Origin: JAKFWF01 sp963750535
GTDB lineage: Bacteria > Pseudomonadota > Alphaproteobacteria > Rhizobiales > Hyphomicrobiaceae
Length of the DNA stretch: 64,000 nucleotides
Direction of reading: 5' to 3'
NCBI GenBank assembly: GCA_963750535.1
Contig: CAVVRF010000028.1
Span: 124,001 to 188,000, forward strand
Shown here one piece after another: positions 9,335 to 18,692 of this stretch. A program made the position numbers and the translations under genes. How positions within the stretch are numbered: position 1 is the first letter of the stretch; every line of letters begins with the position of its first letter. The notes beneath the pieces were generated by a model. The model was given only the letters and a program-made list of their open reading frames with translations, searched no databases and was not told the DNA's origin.

Positions 9335-9415
9335 CCAGGGAGTGCGCGACAAATAGAACGGCCTAATAATAGCGCTCGACAACAAGCCGCAAGAATCCCG
9401 GGAGGAACTGGCCAG

Positions 9416-10225
9416 ATGACGAACGATCCGAGGTTCTCACCGCCATCCGCGGTGGTAATTGATCGACTGCCAGCGCCACGTCAGGTGCCGCTCGATGCGC
9501 CGTGGAGCTGGCTGGCGGCCGGGTGGCGCGACATGTGGGCGATACCCGGCACCAGTTTGACGTACGGCGCCGTATTCGCGGGCGCGGCGGCGCTCTTGGC
9601 GCTGACGCTGTGGAGCGTGGGCGCACAATCGATGTTCCTGGCGTTGGCGGGCGGCTTCCTGCTGATCGGCCCGCTGGTTGCGGTAGGCCTCTACGAGGCG
9701 AGCCGCCGGTTGGCGAAGGGCGAGGTCGTGCGGATTGGCGACGTGACCAGCGCCGGCCTCGGCGCCAGCGGCCAGCTCGCCTTCTATGGCGCCGTGCTGC
9801 TGTTCGTTTTCATGGTCTGGCTGCAGCTCGCGATCCTGCTGCTGATGCTGTTCCTGGGCGGCACATCGCCGCCGCCGGCGGACCAGTTCGTGCAGGCGTT
9901 GCTGTTCACCCCGCGCGGGCTCGGTCTGCTCGTGGCCGGGTCGATCGTCGGCGGGCTGATCGCGTCGCTGGTGTTCTCGATGTCGGTCGTCGCTGTGCCG
10001 ATGCTGATGCGCAAGCAGGTCGACGCCGTCACCGCCGCGCGCGCCAGCATCGCGGCGGTTGCCCGCAATCCGAAGCCGATGGCGCTGTGGGCGGCCCTGA
10101 TCGTGGTGATCATGGGCGCGGGCTTCGTCACGCTGCTCGCCGGGCTCGTCGTTGCATTCCCGCTGATCGGCCATGCGACCTGGCACGCATACGTGGATAT
10201 CTACGGCGACGCGGCGCAGGCGTGA
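9416..10225 (+). CDS. DUF2189 family integral membrane protein
   Basis: A 269-residue protein with about six hydrophobic segments after a 35-residue cytoplasmic N-terminus. Family features are GWRDMWAIPGTSLTYGAVF near the start and LLIGPLVAVGLYEASRRL. DUF2189 proteins are polytopic membrane proteins of unknown function, often found close to respiratory genes, as here, 81 bp after ccoS. GGGAGGAAC just before the ATG at 9416 is a good ribosome binding site. No function is assigned. Confidence 0.8.
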   Translation: MTNDPRFSPPSAVVIDRLPAPRQVPLDAPWSWLAAGWRDMWAIPGTSLTYGAVFAGAAALLALTLWSVGAQSMFLALAGGFLLIGPLVAVGLYEASRRLAKGEVVRIGDVTSAGLGASGQLAFYGAVLLFVFMVWLQLAILLLMLFLGGTSPPPADQFVQALLFTPRGLGLLVAGSIVGGLIASLVFSMSVVAVPMLMRKQVDAVTAARASIAAVARNPKPMALWAALIVVIMGAGFVTLLAGLVVAFPLIGHATWHAYVDIYGDAAQA

Positions 10226-10326
10226 TCGGCCGCCGGCTTGCACATCCAGGCGCTTGGCGGTCGTCTCGCCGCTCCCTAGAGTGGCGCCTGAAAGTGTCCG
10301 CGATCGACGAGTGAGCCCGCCCAAAC

Positions 10327-11034
10327 ATGGAAGCACCCGAGATCCTCAAGCGCGAGGTCAAGGCCCTGGTTTTCGACCAGTACGGCACCATCGTCGACAT
10401 GCAGCGAGGTCTGACGGAGGCAGTGACGCCGTTCCTGGCGAAGAAGGGATGGAGCGGCAAGCCGAACAGCTTCGTCACCTGGTGGCGGCGGACGCACTTC
10501 GAGAATTCGATGATCGATGCGCTTTGCGATCGAGGCCACACGCCGTACCGCCAGATCGGGCACCGGGCGGTCTCCTACGTCATGGACCGCTGCGGCATCG
10601 CCTACACGTCGGATGAAGTGAGGTGGCTCGTCGGCGAGATCGAGCGGCTGAAGCCATTTCCCGACGTCGTGCAAAGCCTGCAACGGCTGCGCGGCGCCGG
10701 CTATCTGCTCGTTATCTTGTCGAATGGCGATCGCGACATGCTCGAAGCCGCGAAGCCGCACATCGGCTTTCCGTTCGACCGCGTGATCTCGGTGGCGGAA
10801 GCCGGCTATTTCAAGCCGCATTGGAAGACGTACGCCAAGGCCGAGGAGCTGACCGGTCTCGACCGGTCAGCTTGCCTGTTCGTCGCCAACCACGCGTTCG
10901 ACTGCATCGGCGCCAAGTCGTTCGGGATGCGGACCGCGTTCATCGATCGCCGCAAGCGACCGTTCGGCCAGACGCCAAATCAGCCCGACCTGATCGTCGC
11001 CGATTTCGCCGAGCTGGCGGCCGCGTTGTGCTGA
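10327..11034 (+). CDS. HAD superfamily hydrolase, 2-haloacid dehalogenase type
   Basis: A 235-residue haloacid dehalogenase-fold protein. Motif I is FDQYGTIVD with the nucleophilic Asp, motif II is ILSNGD, and the conserved Lys lies in AGYFKPHWKTY. The order and the sequence VANHAFDCIGAKSFGMRTAF resemble L-2-haloacid dehalogenases (HAD type II), where the equivalent region is often SSNAWDxxGA. The exact substrate cannot be read; a phosphatase activity is possible. It stands alone between a membrane protein and nepR. Confidence 0.8.
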   Translation: MEAPEILKREVKALVFDQYGTIVDMQRGLTEAVTPFLAKKGWSGKPNSFVTWWRRTHFENSMIDALCDRGHTPYRQIGHRAVSYVMDRCGIAYTSDEVRWLVGEIERLKPFPDVVQSLQRLRGAGYLLVILSNGDRDMLEAAKPHIGFPFDRVISVAEAGYFKPHWKTYAKAEELTGLDRSACLFVANHAFDCIGAKSFGMRTAFIDRRKRPFGQTPNQPDLIVADFAELAAALC

Positions 11035-11152
11035 TCCTGGGCGTTACAAGAAAAATTGGGCGATTTCCGCTATCTTATGAAAATCTGACGACCGCCGGCT
11101 CGGCGGCCGGCGCAACCTCATCGCCACCGAGGACAAACATGCCACACGTGGC

Positions 11153-11356
11153 ATGACAGGCACTGACATCGATGGCGCGGATTGCGCGTTGGCCGGGCTG
11201 TCGCCATATGCACCAAATGTCATTGGACGGCGCCTGCGCGGTCTATACGCGCGGATCGTCGCGGAACCGCTACCGGACCGGCTCATCACTCTGCTCGACG
11301 AGTTGCAGAACTCCGAGCACGATACCGAAAGGGTCAATGGAGGCGCCGATCAGTGA
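11153..11356 (+). CDS. nepR: NepR-like anti-sigma factor
   Basis: A 67-residue protein whose core IGRRLRGLYARIVAEPLPDR matches NepR, the anti-sigma factor of the alphaproteobacterial general stress response. NepR holds EcfG until phosphorylated PhyR displaces it. The stop overlaps the GTG start of the downstream sigma gene, as expected for nepR-ecfG. No phyR or PhyR-activating HWE/HisKA_2 kinase gene is seen beside it. No clear GGAAC-N16-17-CGTT EcfG promoter was found in the 118 bp upstream. Confidence 0.88.
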   Translation: MTGTDIDGADCALAGLSPYAPNVIGRRLRGLYARIVAEPLPDRLITLLDELQNSEHDTERVNGGADQ

Positions 11357-11904
11357 GGCATGACGCGCCAGAGCAATTGCAGCACGAGTTGACGGAGCTC
11401 GTCCCGAACCTGCGTGCGTTTGCCCGATCACTGTCGGGCAATTCCGACCAGGCCGACGATCTCGTGCAGGAAACCCTGATCAAGGCTTGGCGCTATCGCT
11501 CGAGCTTCACCCCGGGCTCGAACTTGAAGGCCTGGCTGTTCACCATTCTCCGCAATACTTATCTGTCGGAGCGGCGTCGGCGCAAGTTCGAGATCGAGGA
11601 TACCGACGGTGTCCTCGCAGGCCGCCTGAGCGTGCCGGAAGAGCAGTCGGGCCACATGGACCTCGTCGACTTCGGCAAGGCGCTCGACAATCTTCCGATC
11701 GACCAGAAGGAGGCGCTTCTCCTGATCGGTGCCGAGGGGTTCTCGTACGAGGAAGTGGCCCTCATGTGCGGGTGCGCGGTCGGAACGGTGAAGAGCAGGG
11801 TCAACCGAGCCCGTGCGAAGCTCGCTGAAATGCTGCAGCTGCAGGACGCCACGGAGTACGGTCGCGATCATCTGCCGACCGATCAAGGCGTCCGCCGGGA
11901 CTGA
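11353..11904 (+). CDS. ecfG: EcfG-family general stress response sigma factor
   Basis: A 183-residue ECF sigma factor. Region 2 contains NSDQADDLVQETLIKAWRY and KAWLFTILRNTYLSERRRRK; region 4 contains EALLLIGAEGFSYEEVALMC and GTVKSRVNRARAKL. These match EcfG (ECF15). The start is GTG at 11353, overlapping the nepR stop; longer frames upstream are not supported. In this family the sigma factor is free only when PhyR binds NepR, so the pair should report general stress. Confidence 0.9.
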   Translation: MRHDAPEQLQHELTELVPNLRAFARSLSGNSDQADDLVQETLIKAWRYRSSFTPGSNLKAWLFTILRNTYLSERRRRKFEIEDTDGVLAGRLSVPEEQSGHMDLVDFGKALDNLPIDQKEALLLIGAEGFSYEEVALMCGCAVGTVKSRVNRARAKLAEMLQLQDATEYGRDHLPTDQGVRRD

Positions 11905-11920
11905 TGCTCTCCGAAAGGGA

Positions 11921-12715
11921 CTACCGGCCCTTGAACACCGGCTTGCGCTTCTCACTGAACGAGCTGATGCCTTCGAGGCGATCCTCCGTGCCGACGGTGC
12001 GATTGTACGCTTCGATCTCGAACGAGTACCCGTTCGAGCGGTCGAGGTCGGTCGACTTGTCGATCGATCGCTTTGCCTGCCGCACCGCGATCGGTGCATT
12101 GGCGGCAATGCGGGCCGCGGTCGCGATCGCCTCGCGCATCAGGTCGGCCGACGGCAGGACGCGGTTCGCCAGGCCCCATGCCAGTGCGTCGGCGGCTCCG
12201 AACGGCTGCGCCGACAAGATCAGCTCCTTGGCCCGGCGCACGCCGATCGCCCGCGGCATATTCTGCGTGCCCATCGCGCCGGGAATGATGCCGAGCGCCA
12301 CCTCGGTCTGCGCGAACCGCGCATGCTCGGCCGCGTAGATGAAGTCACACGCCATCGCCAGCTCGCAGCCTCCGGCATATGCGGCGCCATTCACCGCCGC
12401 GATGATCGGCAGCGGACAGTCGAGCATGGCGCGTATGGTCTGCTCGACAATGGCATGCTGCCGCCGCCAGACCGCGTCGGTCATGCCGTTGCGCTCCTTG
12501 AGGTCGGCACCGGCGCAGAACGCCTTGTCGCCGGCGCCGGTCAGCACCAGGCAGCGGGCAGCGTCGGGCTCGACGTAGAACTGCGCGAAGCAGATGCCGA
12601 GCTCCTCCATCATCGTCGTGTTCATCGCGTTCATCGCCGCCGGCCGGTTCATCGCCACCACCGTCACGTGTGGCGCCGGGCTCGTCAGCAGGAGCGTCTC
12701 GAACTGTGTGCGCAT
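11921..12715 (-). CDS. enoyl-CoA hydratase/isomerase (crotonase) family protein
   Basis: A 264-residue crotonase-fold enzyme. The oxyanion-hole region AFCAGADLKERNGM and the GGCELAMACDF motif are present, and the two acidic residues expected of hydratases are found in GGCELAM and TEVALGIIPGAMG, so hydratase activity is plausible. Substrate unknown. It is divergent from an acyl-CoA ligase 100 bp away, suggesting a shared acyl-CoA pathway. It converges on ecfG with a 16-bp gap. Confidence 0.88.
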   Translation of the reverse strand: MRTQFETLLLTSPAPHVTVVAMNRPAAMNAMNTTMMEELGICFAQFYVEPDAARCLVLTGAGDKAFCAGADLKERNGMTDAVWRRQHAIVEQTIRAMLDCPLPIIAAVNGAAYAGGCELAMACDFIYAAEHARFAQTEVALGIIPGAMGTQNMPRAIGVRRAKELILSAQPFGAADALAWGLANRVLPSADLMREAIATAARIAANAPIAVRQAKRSIDKSTDLDRSNGYSFEIEAYNRTVGTEDRLEGISSFSEKRKPVFKGR

Positions 12716-12818
12716 GGTCGAACCCCTATTCAGGCAGGTCTGCTCGCGATTAGTGCCTTGTTGCCGCGCGGTCGGCTAGATGGCAAGTTCCTTACAAAAA
12801 GCACTGGTGGGACGCTCG

Positions 12819-14345
12819 ATGAACATTTCGCGCACTTTGCAGACCGTGGCAAAGCACTTGCCACAGGCGCCGGCAATCTCGTTCGAGGGCCGTCAGCTGA
12901 CTTACAGCGCCTTCGAGCACCAGGTTGGATGCATTGCTGGCGCGCTGCGCGGCAGGCATGGCCTCGGCGGCAGCGATCGCGTCGCTCTGGCGATGGAAAA
13001 CAGCCTCGAGTTCCTTCCCGCCCTTTATGGCATCTGGCGCGCCGGGCTCAGCGCGGTGCCGGTCAATGCGAAGCTGCACCCGAAGGAGCTCGCCTGGATC
13101 ATCGCCGACAGCGGCGCGAAGCTGGTGTTCGCGACGCAGGGCATCGCCGACAAGATGTCGGGGCTGGGAGGCCAAGGCTGGCCGCGGGTGATCGTCGCCG
13201 GCTCGCGCGACTGGATGGCGATGCTGTTTGCCGATCCGATCGTCGAGGCGCCGTGCGATCCCGACGAGGAAGCATGGGTGTTCTACACCAGCGGCACCAC
13301 GGGGCGTCCGAAGGGTGCCATGCTGACCCATCGGCATCTCATGTTCTCGGCGCACGCATACTATGCCGATGTCGACTTCGTCGATCAGCGCGATTGCATG
13401 CTGCATGCGGCGCCGCTGAGCCACGGCGCCGGCATGTACGCGCTGCCGCACATCGCCCGCGGCTCGCACCAGATCATCTTCCCGTCGTTCGAGCCCGAGC
13501 AGATCCTCGGCACGTTCGCTGCGCAGCAGAACGTGTCGATGTTCGCGGCGCCGACCATGGTTTCGAGGCTGCTCAACCACCCCGGCGCCGGCGACATCGA
13601 CACGCGCGGTCTCAAGACGATGATCTATGGCGGTGCGCCGATGTACGTCGCCGACCTGAAGCGCGGCATCGAGATGTTCGGACCGAAGTTCTTCCAGTTG
13701 TTCGGGCAGGGCGAGGCGCCGATGACGATCACCGGGCTCACCAAGGCGTTGCATGCCGATGCCTCTCACCCGCAGTACGAACAGCGCCTTGGCTCCGCCG
13801 GTATCGCGCGCACCGGCGTCGCGGTCAGGATCGTCGGCGAGGACGGGGCACAGCTGCCGGTGGGCGAGGTCGGCGAGATCGTCACCAAGAGCGATTGCGT
13901 CATGAAGGGCTACTTGAACAATCCGGAGGCGACCGCCCGCTCGCTCCGCGACGGTTGGCTGTGGACCGGCGATCTCGGCGCGCTCGATGCCGCCGGTTTC
14001 CTCACCATCAAGGACCGCTCCAAGGACATGATCATCTCCGGCGGCTCGAACATCTATCCGCGCGAGATCGAGGAGGTTCTGCTCACCCACGCGAGCGTGC
14101 TCGAATGCGCGGTGGCGAGCCGGCCGCACGCCGACTGGGGCGAGGAGGTCATCGCGTTCATCGTCAAGCGGCCCGGCATGGAGGTGGCGGCGGCCGAGCT
14201 CGACCGGCTCTGTCTCGACAACATCGCCCGCTTCAAGCGGCCGAAGGGCTACCGGTTCGTCGAACAATTGCCGAAGAACAATTACGGCAAGGTCCTGAAG
14301 ACCGAGCTGCGAGACTGGCTGAAAGCGGAGACGCCCAATGCGTGA
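12819..14345 (+). CDS. AMP-dependent acyl-CoA synthetase/ligase
   Basis: An ANL-superfamily enzyme that activates a carboxylic acid as acyl-AMP and transfers it to CoA. Motifs: FYTSGTTGRPKGAML (P-loop-like A3), the TGDLGALDAAGF region, KDRSKDMIISGGSNIYPREI (hinge) and a catalytic Lys near the C-terminus (NNYGKVLKTEL). 508 residues from the ATG at 12819, which follows GGTGGGA by a good distance; an in-frame ATG at 12780 has no clear ribosome binding site. The usual acid-recognition sequences do not identify the substrate. Divergent from the enoyl-CoA hydratase. Confidence 0.88.
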   Translation: MNISRTLQTVAKHLPQAPAISFEGRQLTYSAFEHQVGCIAGALRGRHGLGGSDRVALAMENSLEFLPALYGIWRAGLSAVPVNAKLHPKELAWIIADSGAKLVFATQGIADKMSGLGGQGWPRVIVAGSRDWMAMLFADPIVEAPCDPDEEAWVFYTSGTTGRPKGAMLTHRHLMFSAHAYYADVDFVDQRDCMLHAAPLSHGAGMYALPHIARGSHQIIFPSFEPEQILGTFAAQQNVSMFAAPTMVSRLLNHPGAGDIDTRGLKTMIYGGAPMYVADLKRGIEMFGPKFFQLFGQGEAPMTITGLTKALHADASHPQYEQRLGSAGIARTGVAVRIVGEDGAQLPVGEVGEIVTKSDCVMKGYLNNPEATARSLRDGWLWTGDLGALDAAGFLTIKDRSKDMIISGGSNIYPREIEEVLLTHASVLECAVASRPHADWGEEVIAFIVKRPGMEVAAAELDRLCLDNIARFKRPKGYRFVEQLPKNNYGKVLKTELRDWLKAETPNA

Positions 14346-14472
14346 GCGCATGGCTGCCGGGATTGGCGCAACGCCGTTTGCCCGGTACAAGACGCGCGGC
14401 AGCGACAGCATCGACCATGGGGCTGCGCCAGTGCTCGCGTCGAGCGCCGCCCGGCTCGAACTGGAGGCCTGA

Positions 14473-15738
14473 ATGCTGCTCGGGTGCATTGCGGACGACC
14501 TGACCGGCGCCACCGACCTGGCGCTGATGCTGACGCGCGCCGGCATGCGCACCGTGCAGGTGATGGGCGTACCGGGGCCGAAGTCCGATCTCGACGGCTT
14601 CGATGCGGTGGTGGTCGCGCTCAAGTCGCGAACCAACCCGGCGGACGAGGCGGTCGCCTGGTCGCTCGCGTCGGCCGACGCCCTGCTCGAGCGCGGCGCG
14701 CGGCAGCTGTTCTTCAAGTACTGCTCGACCTTCGATTCGACCGACCAGGGCAATATCGGTCCGGTGGCCGAGGCATTGCTGCGCCGGGTCGATGGCGAGA
14801 TCGCCCTGGCCTGCCCGGCTTTTCCCGCCAACAAGCGTACGGTCTACCTGGGCAACCTGTTCGTCGGCGACGTGCCGCTGTCGGAAAGCCCGATGAAGGA
14901 CCACCCGCTGACGCCGATGCGCGATTCCAACCTGGTGCGCGTGCTGCAGCGACAAACCAGGCTGCCCGTCGGGTTGGTGCCGTTCGCCGAGGTCGAGCGG
15001 GGACCTGCCGCGATCGAGAGCGGGTTCGGCTCGGCCGCCGCCGCCGGCAAGCGCTTCGCCATCGTTGATGCCGTGCTCGACCGGCACCTGGTCGATATCG
15101 GCAAGGCCGCCGCCGGGCACAGGCTGATCACCGGCGGCTCCGGCGTCGCCATGGGATTGCCCGGTAACTTCATCGCACAGGGGCTGATGAAGGCCGCGGC
15201 GGGCAACTCGCGGATGAAGGCGCCGGCCGGGCGCCAGCTCATCCTGGCCGGCAGCTGCTCGGAGGCGACGCGCGGCCAGGTGAAGACTGCGATCGCGGCC
15301 GGCATCCCGGCGCTCGAGATCGACGCGCGGGCGGTCGCGCAAGGCAAGGTCGGCGCCGCCGACCTGGTTGGCTGGGCGAAGAAGCAGCCGGCGAACGCGC
15401 CGGTGCTGATCTACTCCAGCGCCGAGCCGGCGCGCGTCGCCGAGATCCAGAAGGAGTTCGGCCGCGAGTCGTCGGGAGCGATGGTCGAGAAGCTGCTGGC
15501 CGCGACCGCAAGAGCGCTTTGCGCCGACGGCTTCACGCGGCTGATCGTCGCCGGCGGCGAGACATCGGGTGCCGTGGTCGGTGCGCTCGGCGTCACCGCG
15601 ATCGAGATCGGGCCGGAGATCGCGCCGGGCGTGCCATGGACGCTCGCCCGCGACGGCGAGCCGCTGGCATTGGCGCTCAAGTCCGGCAACTTCGGCGGCC
15701 CCGACTTCTTCCTCTCGGCGTGGGGACATCTCGCGTGA
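14473..15738 (+). CDS. otnK: 3-oxo-tetronate kinase (four-carbon acid sugar kinase)
   Basis: A 421-residue member of the DUF1537 kinase family. The start MLLGCIADDLTGATDLALML has the nucleotide/substrate motif ADDLTGA, and FKYCSTFDSTDQGNIGP and ITGGSGVAMGLP are typical of OtnK. OtnK phosphorylates 3-oxo-tetronate (from L-threonate or D-erythronate) at C4. GGAGG precedes the ATG, and the stop overlaps the GTG of the partner otnC (GTGA). The dehydrogenase (LtnD-like) and isomerase (OtnI) genes of the published pathway are not adjacent. Confidence 0.9.
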   Translation: MLLGCIADDLTGATDLALMLTRAGMRTVQVMGVPGPKSDLDGFDAVVVALKSRTNPADEAVAWSLASADALLERGARQLFFKYCSTFDSTDQGNIGPVAEALLRRVDGEIALACPAFPANKRTVYLGNLFVGDVPLSESPMKDHPLTPMRDSNLVRVLQRQTRLPVGLVPFAEVERGPAAIESGFGSAAAAGKRFAIVDAVLDRHLVDIGKAAAGHRLITGGSGVAMGLPGNFIAQGLMKAAAGNSRMKAPAGRQLILAGSCSEATRGQVKTAIAAGIPALEIDARAVAQGKVGAADLVGWAKKQPANAPVLIYSSAEPARVAEIQKEFGRESSGAMVEKLLAATARALCADGFTRLIVAGGETSGAVVGALGVTAIEIGPEIAPGVPWTLARDGEPLALALKSGNFGGPDFFLSAWGHLA

Positions 15739-16373
15739 GCGCGGACAGCAAGCTGCGCGACCTGATCGTGGCGACCGGTGGCTCGCTGTTCGAGCGCGGC
15801 CTGACGCACGGCTCGACCGGCAATATCTCGGTGCGGCTCGATGACGGCGGCTGGCTGATGACGCCGACCGGCTCGTCGCTCGGGACGCTTGATCCGAAAC
15901 GGCTGTCGCGGCTCGATCGCCACGGCGCGCTGGTTGCCGGCGACGCGCCGACCAAGGAAGCCTTCCTGCACACGACGATGTATGCGCAGCGGCCGCGCGC
16001 CGGCGCCGTTGTGCATCTGCATTCGACCCATTCGGTTGCAGTGAGCTGCATTCATGGCGTCGACCACGCCGATTGTCTGCCGCCGATCACCGCCTACTAT
16101 GCGATGCGCGTCGGTACACTGCCGATCGTGCCGTACTTTCCGCCGGGAGATGCGGCTCTGGCAGATGCGGTCGGCAAGCTCGCCGGCCGTCACCACGCGG
16201 TGCTGCTCGCCAACCACGGCCCGGTGGTCGCCGGCTCGACCCTGTCCGCCGCGACCGACGCCATCGAGGAGCTCGAGGAGACGGCGAAGCTGTTCCTGCT
16301 GCTGCGCAGCGAGCGCCTGCGCCCGCTCACCGCCGGGCAGGTCGCCGACATCCGCAAGCGCTTTCCCAACTGA
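15735..16373 (+). CDS. otnC: 3-oxo-tetronate 4-phosphate decarboxylase (class II aldolase family)
   Basis: A 212-residue class II aldolase/adducin-family protein. Zn ligands typical of the fold are seen: HLHSTHS for the first two His, and LLANHGPVVAGSTL for the third. SLFERGLTHGSTGNISVRL is the N-terminal phosphate/substrate loop. OtnC decarboxylates 3-oxo-tetronate 4-phosphate to DHAP (L-series substrate) and is normally coupled to OtnK, as here by a GTGA overlap. Confidence 0.9.
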   Translation: MSADSKLRDLIVATGGSLFERGLTHGSTGNISVRLDDGGWLMTPTGSSLGTLDPKRLSRLDRHGALVAGDAPTKEAFLHTTMYAQRPRAGAVVHLHSTHSVAVSCIHGVDHADCLPPITAYYAMRVGTLPIVPYFPPGDAALADAVGKLAGRHHAVLLANHGPVVAGSTLSAATDAIEELEETAKLFLLLRSERLRPLTAGQVADIRKRFPN

Positions 16374-16398
16374 TCAGAGAAGCCCAAGGAGCCTGGCC

Positions 16399-17145
16399 AT
16401 GAACAATATCGATCTCAAGGGCCGCGTCGCGGTCGTCACCGGTGGCGCGCAGGGCTTCGGCCGCGCCATCAGCGAGCGGTTCGTCGCCTCCGGCGCCAAG
16501 GTCGCAATCTGGGATCGTGACGCCGCACTCGCCGAGAAGACGGCGAAGGAGATTGGAGAGGCGGTCAAGGTGTTCGCGTGCGACGTCTCCGAGCTCGCCC
16601 CGGTCGAGGCCGCCCGCGAGGCGACGCTGAAGGCCTTCGGCAAGATCGACATCCTCGTCAACAATGCCGGCATCGCCGGCGCCAATGCGACGACCTGGGA
16701 CACCACGGTCGACGAGTGGCGCCGCGTCATGAAGATAAACCTCGATGGCCCGTTCATCTGCTCGAAGGCGGTGGCGCCGGTGATGATCAAGCAGAAGTAC
16801 GGGCGGATCGTGAACATCGCCTCGATCGCCGGCAAGGAAGGCAATCCGAACGCGGCGCACTACTCCGCTTCCAAGGCAGGCGTGATCGCCCTGACCAAAT
16901 CGATGGGCAAGGAGCTCGCCGGCTACGACATAGCCGTCAACGCGGTGACGCCGGCGGCGGCCAAGACGGCGATCTTCGACCAGATCACGCAGGCCCACAT
17001 CGATTTCATGCTGTCGAAGATCCCGCGCAACCGCTTCGTCAAGGTCGAGGAGCTGGCGGCGATGGTGGCGTGGCTCGCCTCCGCCGACAACTCGTTCACC
17101 ACCGGCGCGGTGTTCGACATCTCCGGCGGTCGCGCGACCTACTGA
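16399..17145 (+). CDS. short-chain dehydrogenase/reductase
   Basis: A classical SDR of 248 residues: cofactor motif VTGGAQGFGRA (TGxxxGxG), NNAGIAG, catalytic Ser in NIASIAGKEG, and YSASKAG (YxxxK). The Asp in AIWDRDA suggests NAD preference. It follows otnC by 25 bp, so it probably acts on the same class of acid-sugar or polyol substrate, perhaps supplying the oxidised acid to OtnK; this role is an inference from position. Confidence 0.85.
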   Translation: MNNIDLKGRVAVVTGGAQGFGRAISERFVASGAKVAIWDRDAALAEKTAKEIGEAVKVFACDVSELAPVEAAREATLKAFGKIDILVNNAGIAGANATTWDTTVDEWRRVMKINLDGPFICSKAVAPVMIKQKYGRIVNIASIAGKEGNPNAAHYSASKAGVIALTKSMGKELAGYDIAVNAVTPAAAKTAIFDQITQAHIDFMLSKIPRNRFVKVEELAAMVAWLASADNSFTTGAVFDISGGRATY

Positions 17146-17185
17146 CGGTCGGCGACCCCGGCGTCATTCAAGCGCGGCTGCTGCC

Positions 17186-18514
17186 TCAGGCTGACTGATC
17201 GAGATGCAGCGCCAGCCAGCGGGCGGTGCGCAGCAGCCGCCCGTCGTCGCGGCGGCCGCCGATCAGCTGCACCCCGATCGGCAGGCCGTCGGCCTCGAGC
17301 AGCGGCAGCGTCACGCACGGCTGGCCGAGATAGGTCCACGGCGCGTTGAAGATCGGATTGCCGGTCGAGGCGAGGGTCTTGGGCGCCCGTCCGGTCGAGG
17401 CCGGCGTCAGGATGGCGGAGTAGTTCATCAGTATGGCATCGATGTTCTGGCTCGCCGCCTCGCGCGCGTTGACGGCCTTGATGTAGGTCTCGGCCGACAC
17501 CTTGCGGCCGTCCTCGATGCGGGCGCGCAGGCTTGCGCTGATGGCATCGCCGGCCCGGTCGGCGAGGTCCCCGTAGTAGCCGGCGTTCTCCGCCGCCATG
17601 ACGATGGCGTGGTTTGCGACCACCGCCTCGAGCGAGGGGATCTCGATCTCCTCGACCAGGCTGCCGAGCTCGGCCACCAGCTCCGCGAACGCATCTTTGG
17701 CGACATCGTCGGTCAGGTGCCACATCGGCGTCTTGACGTAGGCGAACAGCGGCTTCACCGGCGGCTGCTCGGTGGCGGCCCGCAGCAGGTCCGGCCGACT
17801 GCGCGGATAGCTGGCGCTGTCGTCGGGATCGTGCGCCGAGAGCGCATCGGCGATCAGCGCCAGATCCTCGACCGAGCGGCCGTAGACGCCGACGGTGTCG
17901 AGCGTGTGCGACTGCATGGTGACGCCAGTGCGCGGGATCAGCCCGAACGTCGGCTTCAGGCCGTAGATGCCGCAGAACGAGGCCGGCCGGATCACCGAGC
18001 CGCCGGTCTGGGTGCCGAGCGCCAGCGGGAACATGAAATCGGCGATGCCGGCCGCCGAGCCGGACGAGGAGCCGCCCGGCGTATGTCCGGTATTGTGCGG
18101 ATTGCGTGTCGGCCCGGGATGGGTCGAGGCCATCTCGGTCGTCACCGTCTTGCCGATGATGATGGCGCCGGCCTCGCGCAGCGACTTGACGCAGGCGGCG
18201 TCGCGCTTCGGCTGGCGCCCCTTGAAGAACTCGCAGCCGTTCTGCGTCGGCATGTCGGCGGTGTCGATGATGTCCTTGATGCCGACCGGCAGGCCGTGCA
18301 GCGGCCCGACACCGCGCCCCGACCGCCTGGCCTCGTCGGCCGCGCGCGCCTGCTGCAGGGCATAGTCGGGATCGAGATGCGCAAACGCCTTGATCTCGGG
18401 CTCGCGCGCGGCGATCCGATCGAGGCAGGCCTGGGTCAGCTGCTGCGAGGTGATTTCGCCCGATGCCAGGAGCTTGCTGGCGGCGATGGCGGTCAAGCGG
18501 GCAAGATCGGTCAC
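17186..18514 (-). CDS. amidase signature family protein (possible malonamidase)
   Basis: A 442-residue amidase-signature hydrolase. The catalytic Lys is in LPVGIKDIIDTADM, and the Ser-cisSer region is HTPGGSSSGSAAGIADFM followed by QTGGSVIRPASFCG. The start is taken as GTG 18514, with GGAG about 11 bases upstream; the frame extends to 18709 but would cross the divergent matB promoter. It is transcribed away from a MatB-like malonyl-CoA synthetase, 178 bp apart. Malonamidase E2 of Bradyrhizobium belongs to this family, so malonamate hydrolysis feeding MatB is a reasonable guess, not a demonstrated one. Confidence 0.85.
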   Translation of the reverse strand: MTDLARLTAIAASKLLASGEITSQQLTQACLDRIAAREPEIKAFAHLDPDYALQQARAADEARRSGRGVGPLHGLPVGIKDIIDTADMPTQNGCEFFKGRQPKRDAACVKSLREAGAIIIGKTVTTEMASTHPGPTRNPHNTGHTPGGSSSGSAAGIADFMFPLALGTQTGGSVIRPASFCGIYGLKPTFGLIPRTGVTMQSHTLDTVGVYGRSVEDLALIADALSAHDPDDSASYPRSRPDLLRAATEQPPVKPLFAYVKTPMWHLTDDVAKDAFAELVAELGSLVEEIEIPSLEAVVANHAIVMAAENAGYYGDLADRAGDAISASLRARIEDGRKVSAETYIKAVNAREAASQNIDAILMNYSAILTPASTGRAPKTLASTGNPIFNAPWTYLGQPCVTLPLLEADGLPIGVQLIGGRRDDGRLLRTARWLALHLDQSA

Positions 18515-18692
18515 GTTGGCGGTACTCCGGTGGTCGAAGGGATGCGTCGACCCTCGCCCGAAAGTGCAGGAAAGGCAACCGGCGCGAGCAATGCTGCCGC
18601 CCTGCCGTTGCCTTCCGAGTTTGACGGGCTTTCGCCCGATCCTGTAACCAACGGTCAGCGATATCGCGATCGCAGCTCGGAGCACCACCGCC

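Noticed and set aside
11813..14503. An 896-codon plus-strand frame across ecfG, the enoyl-CoA hydratase and the acyl-CoA ligase.
   Set aside because: It spans genes of both strands and has no domain-like content.
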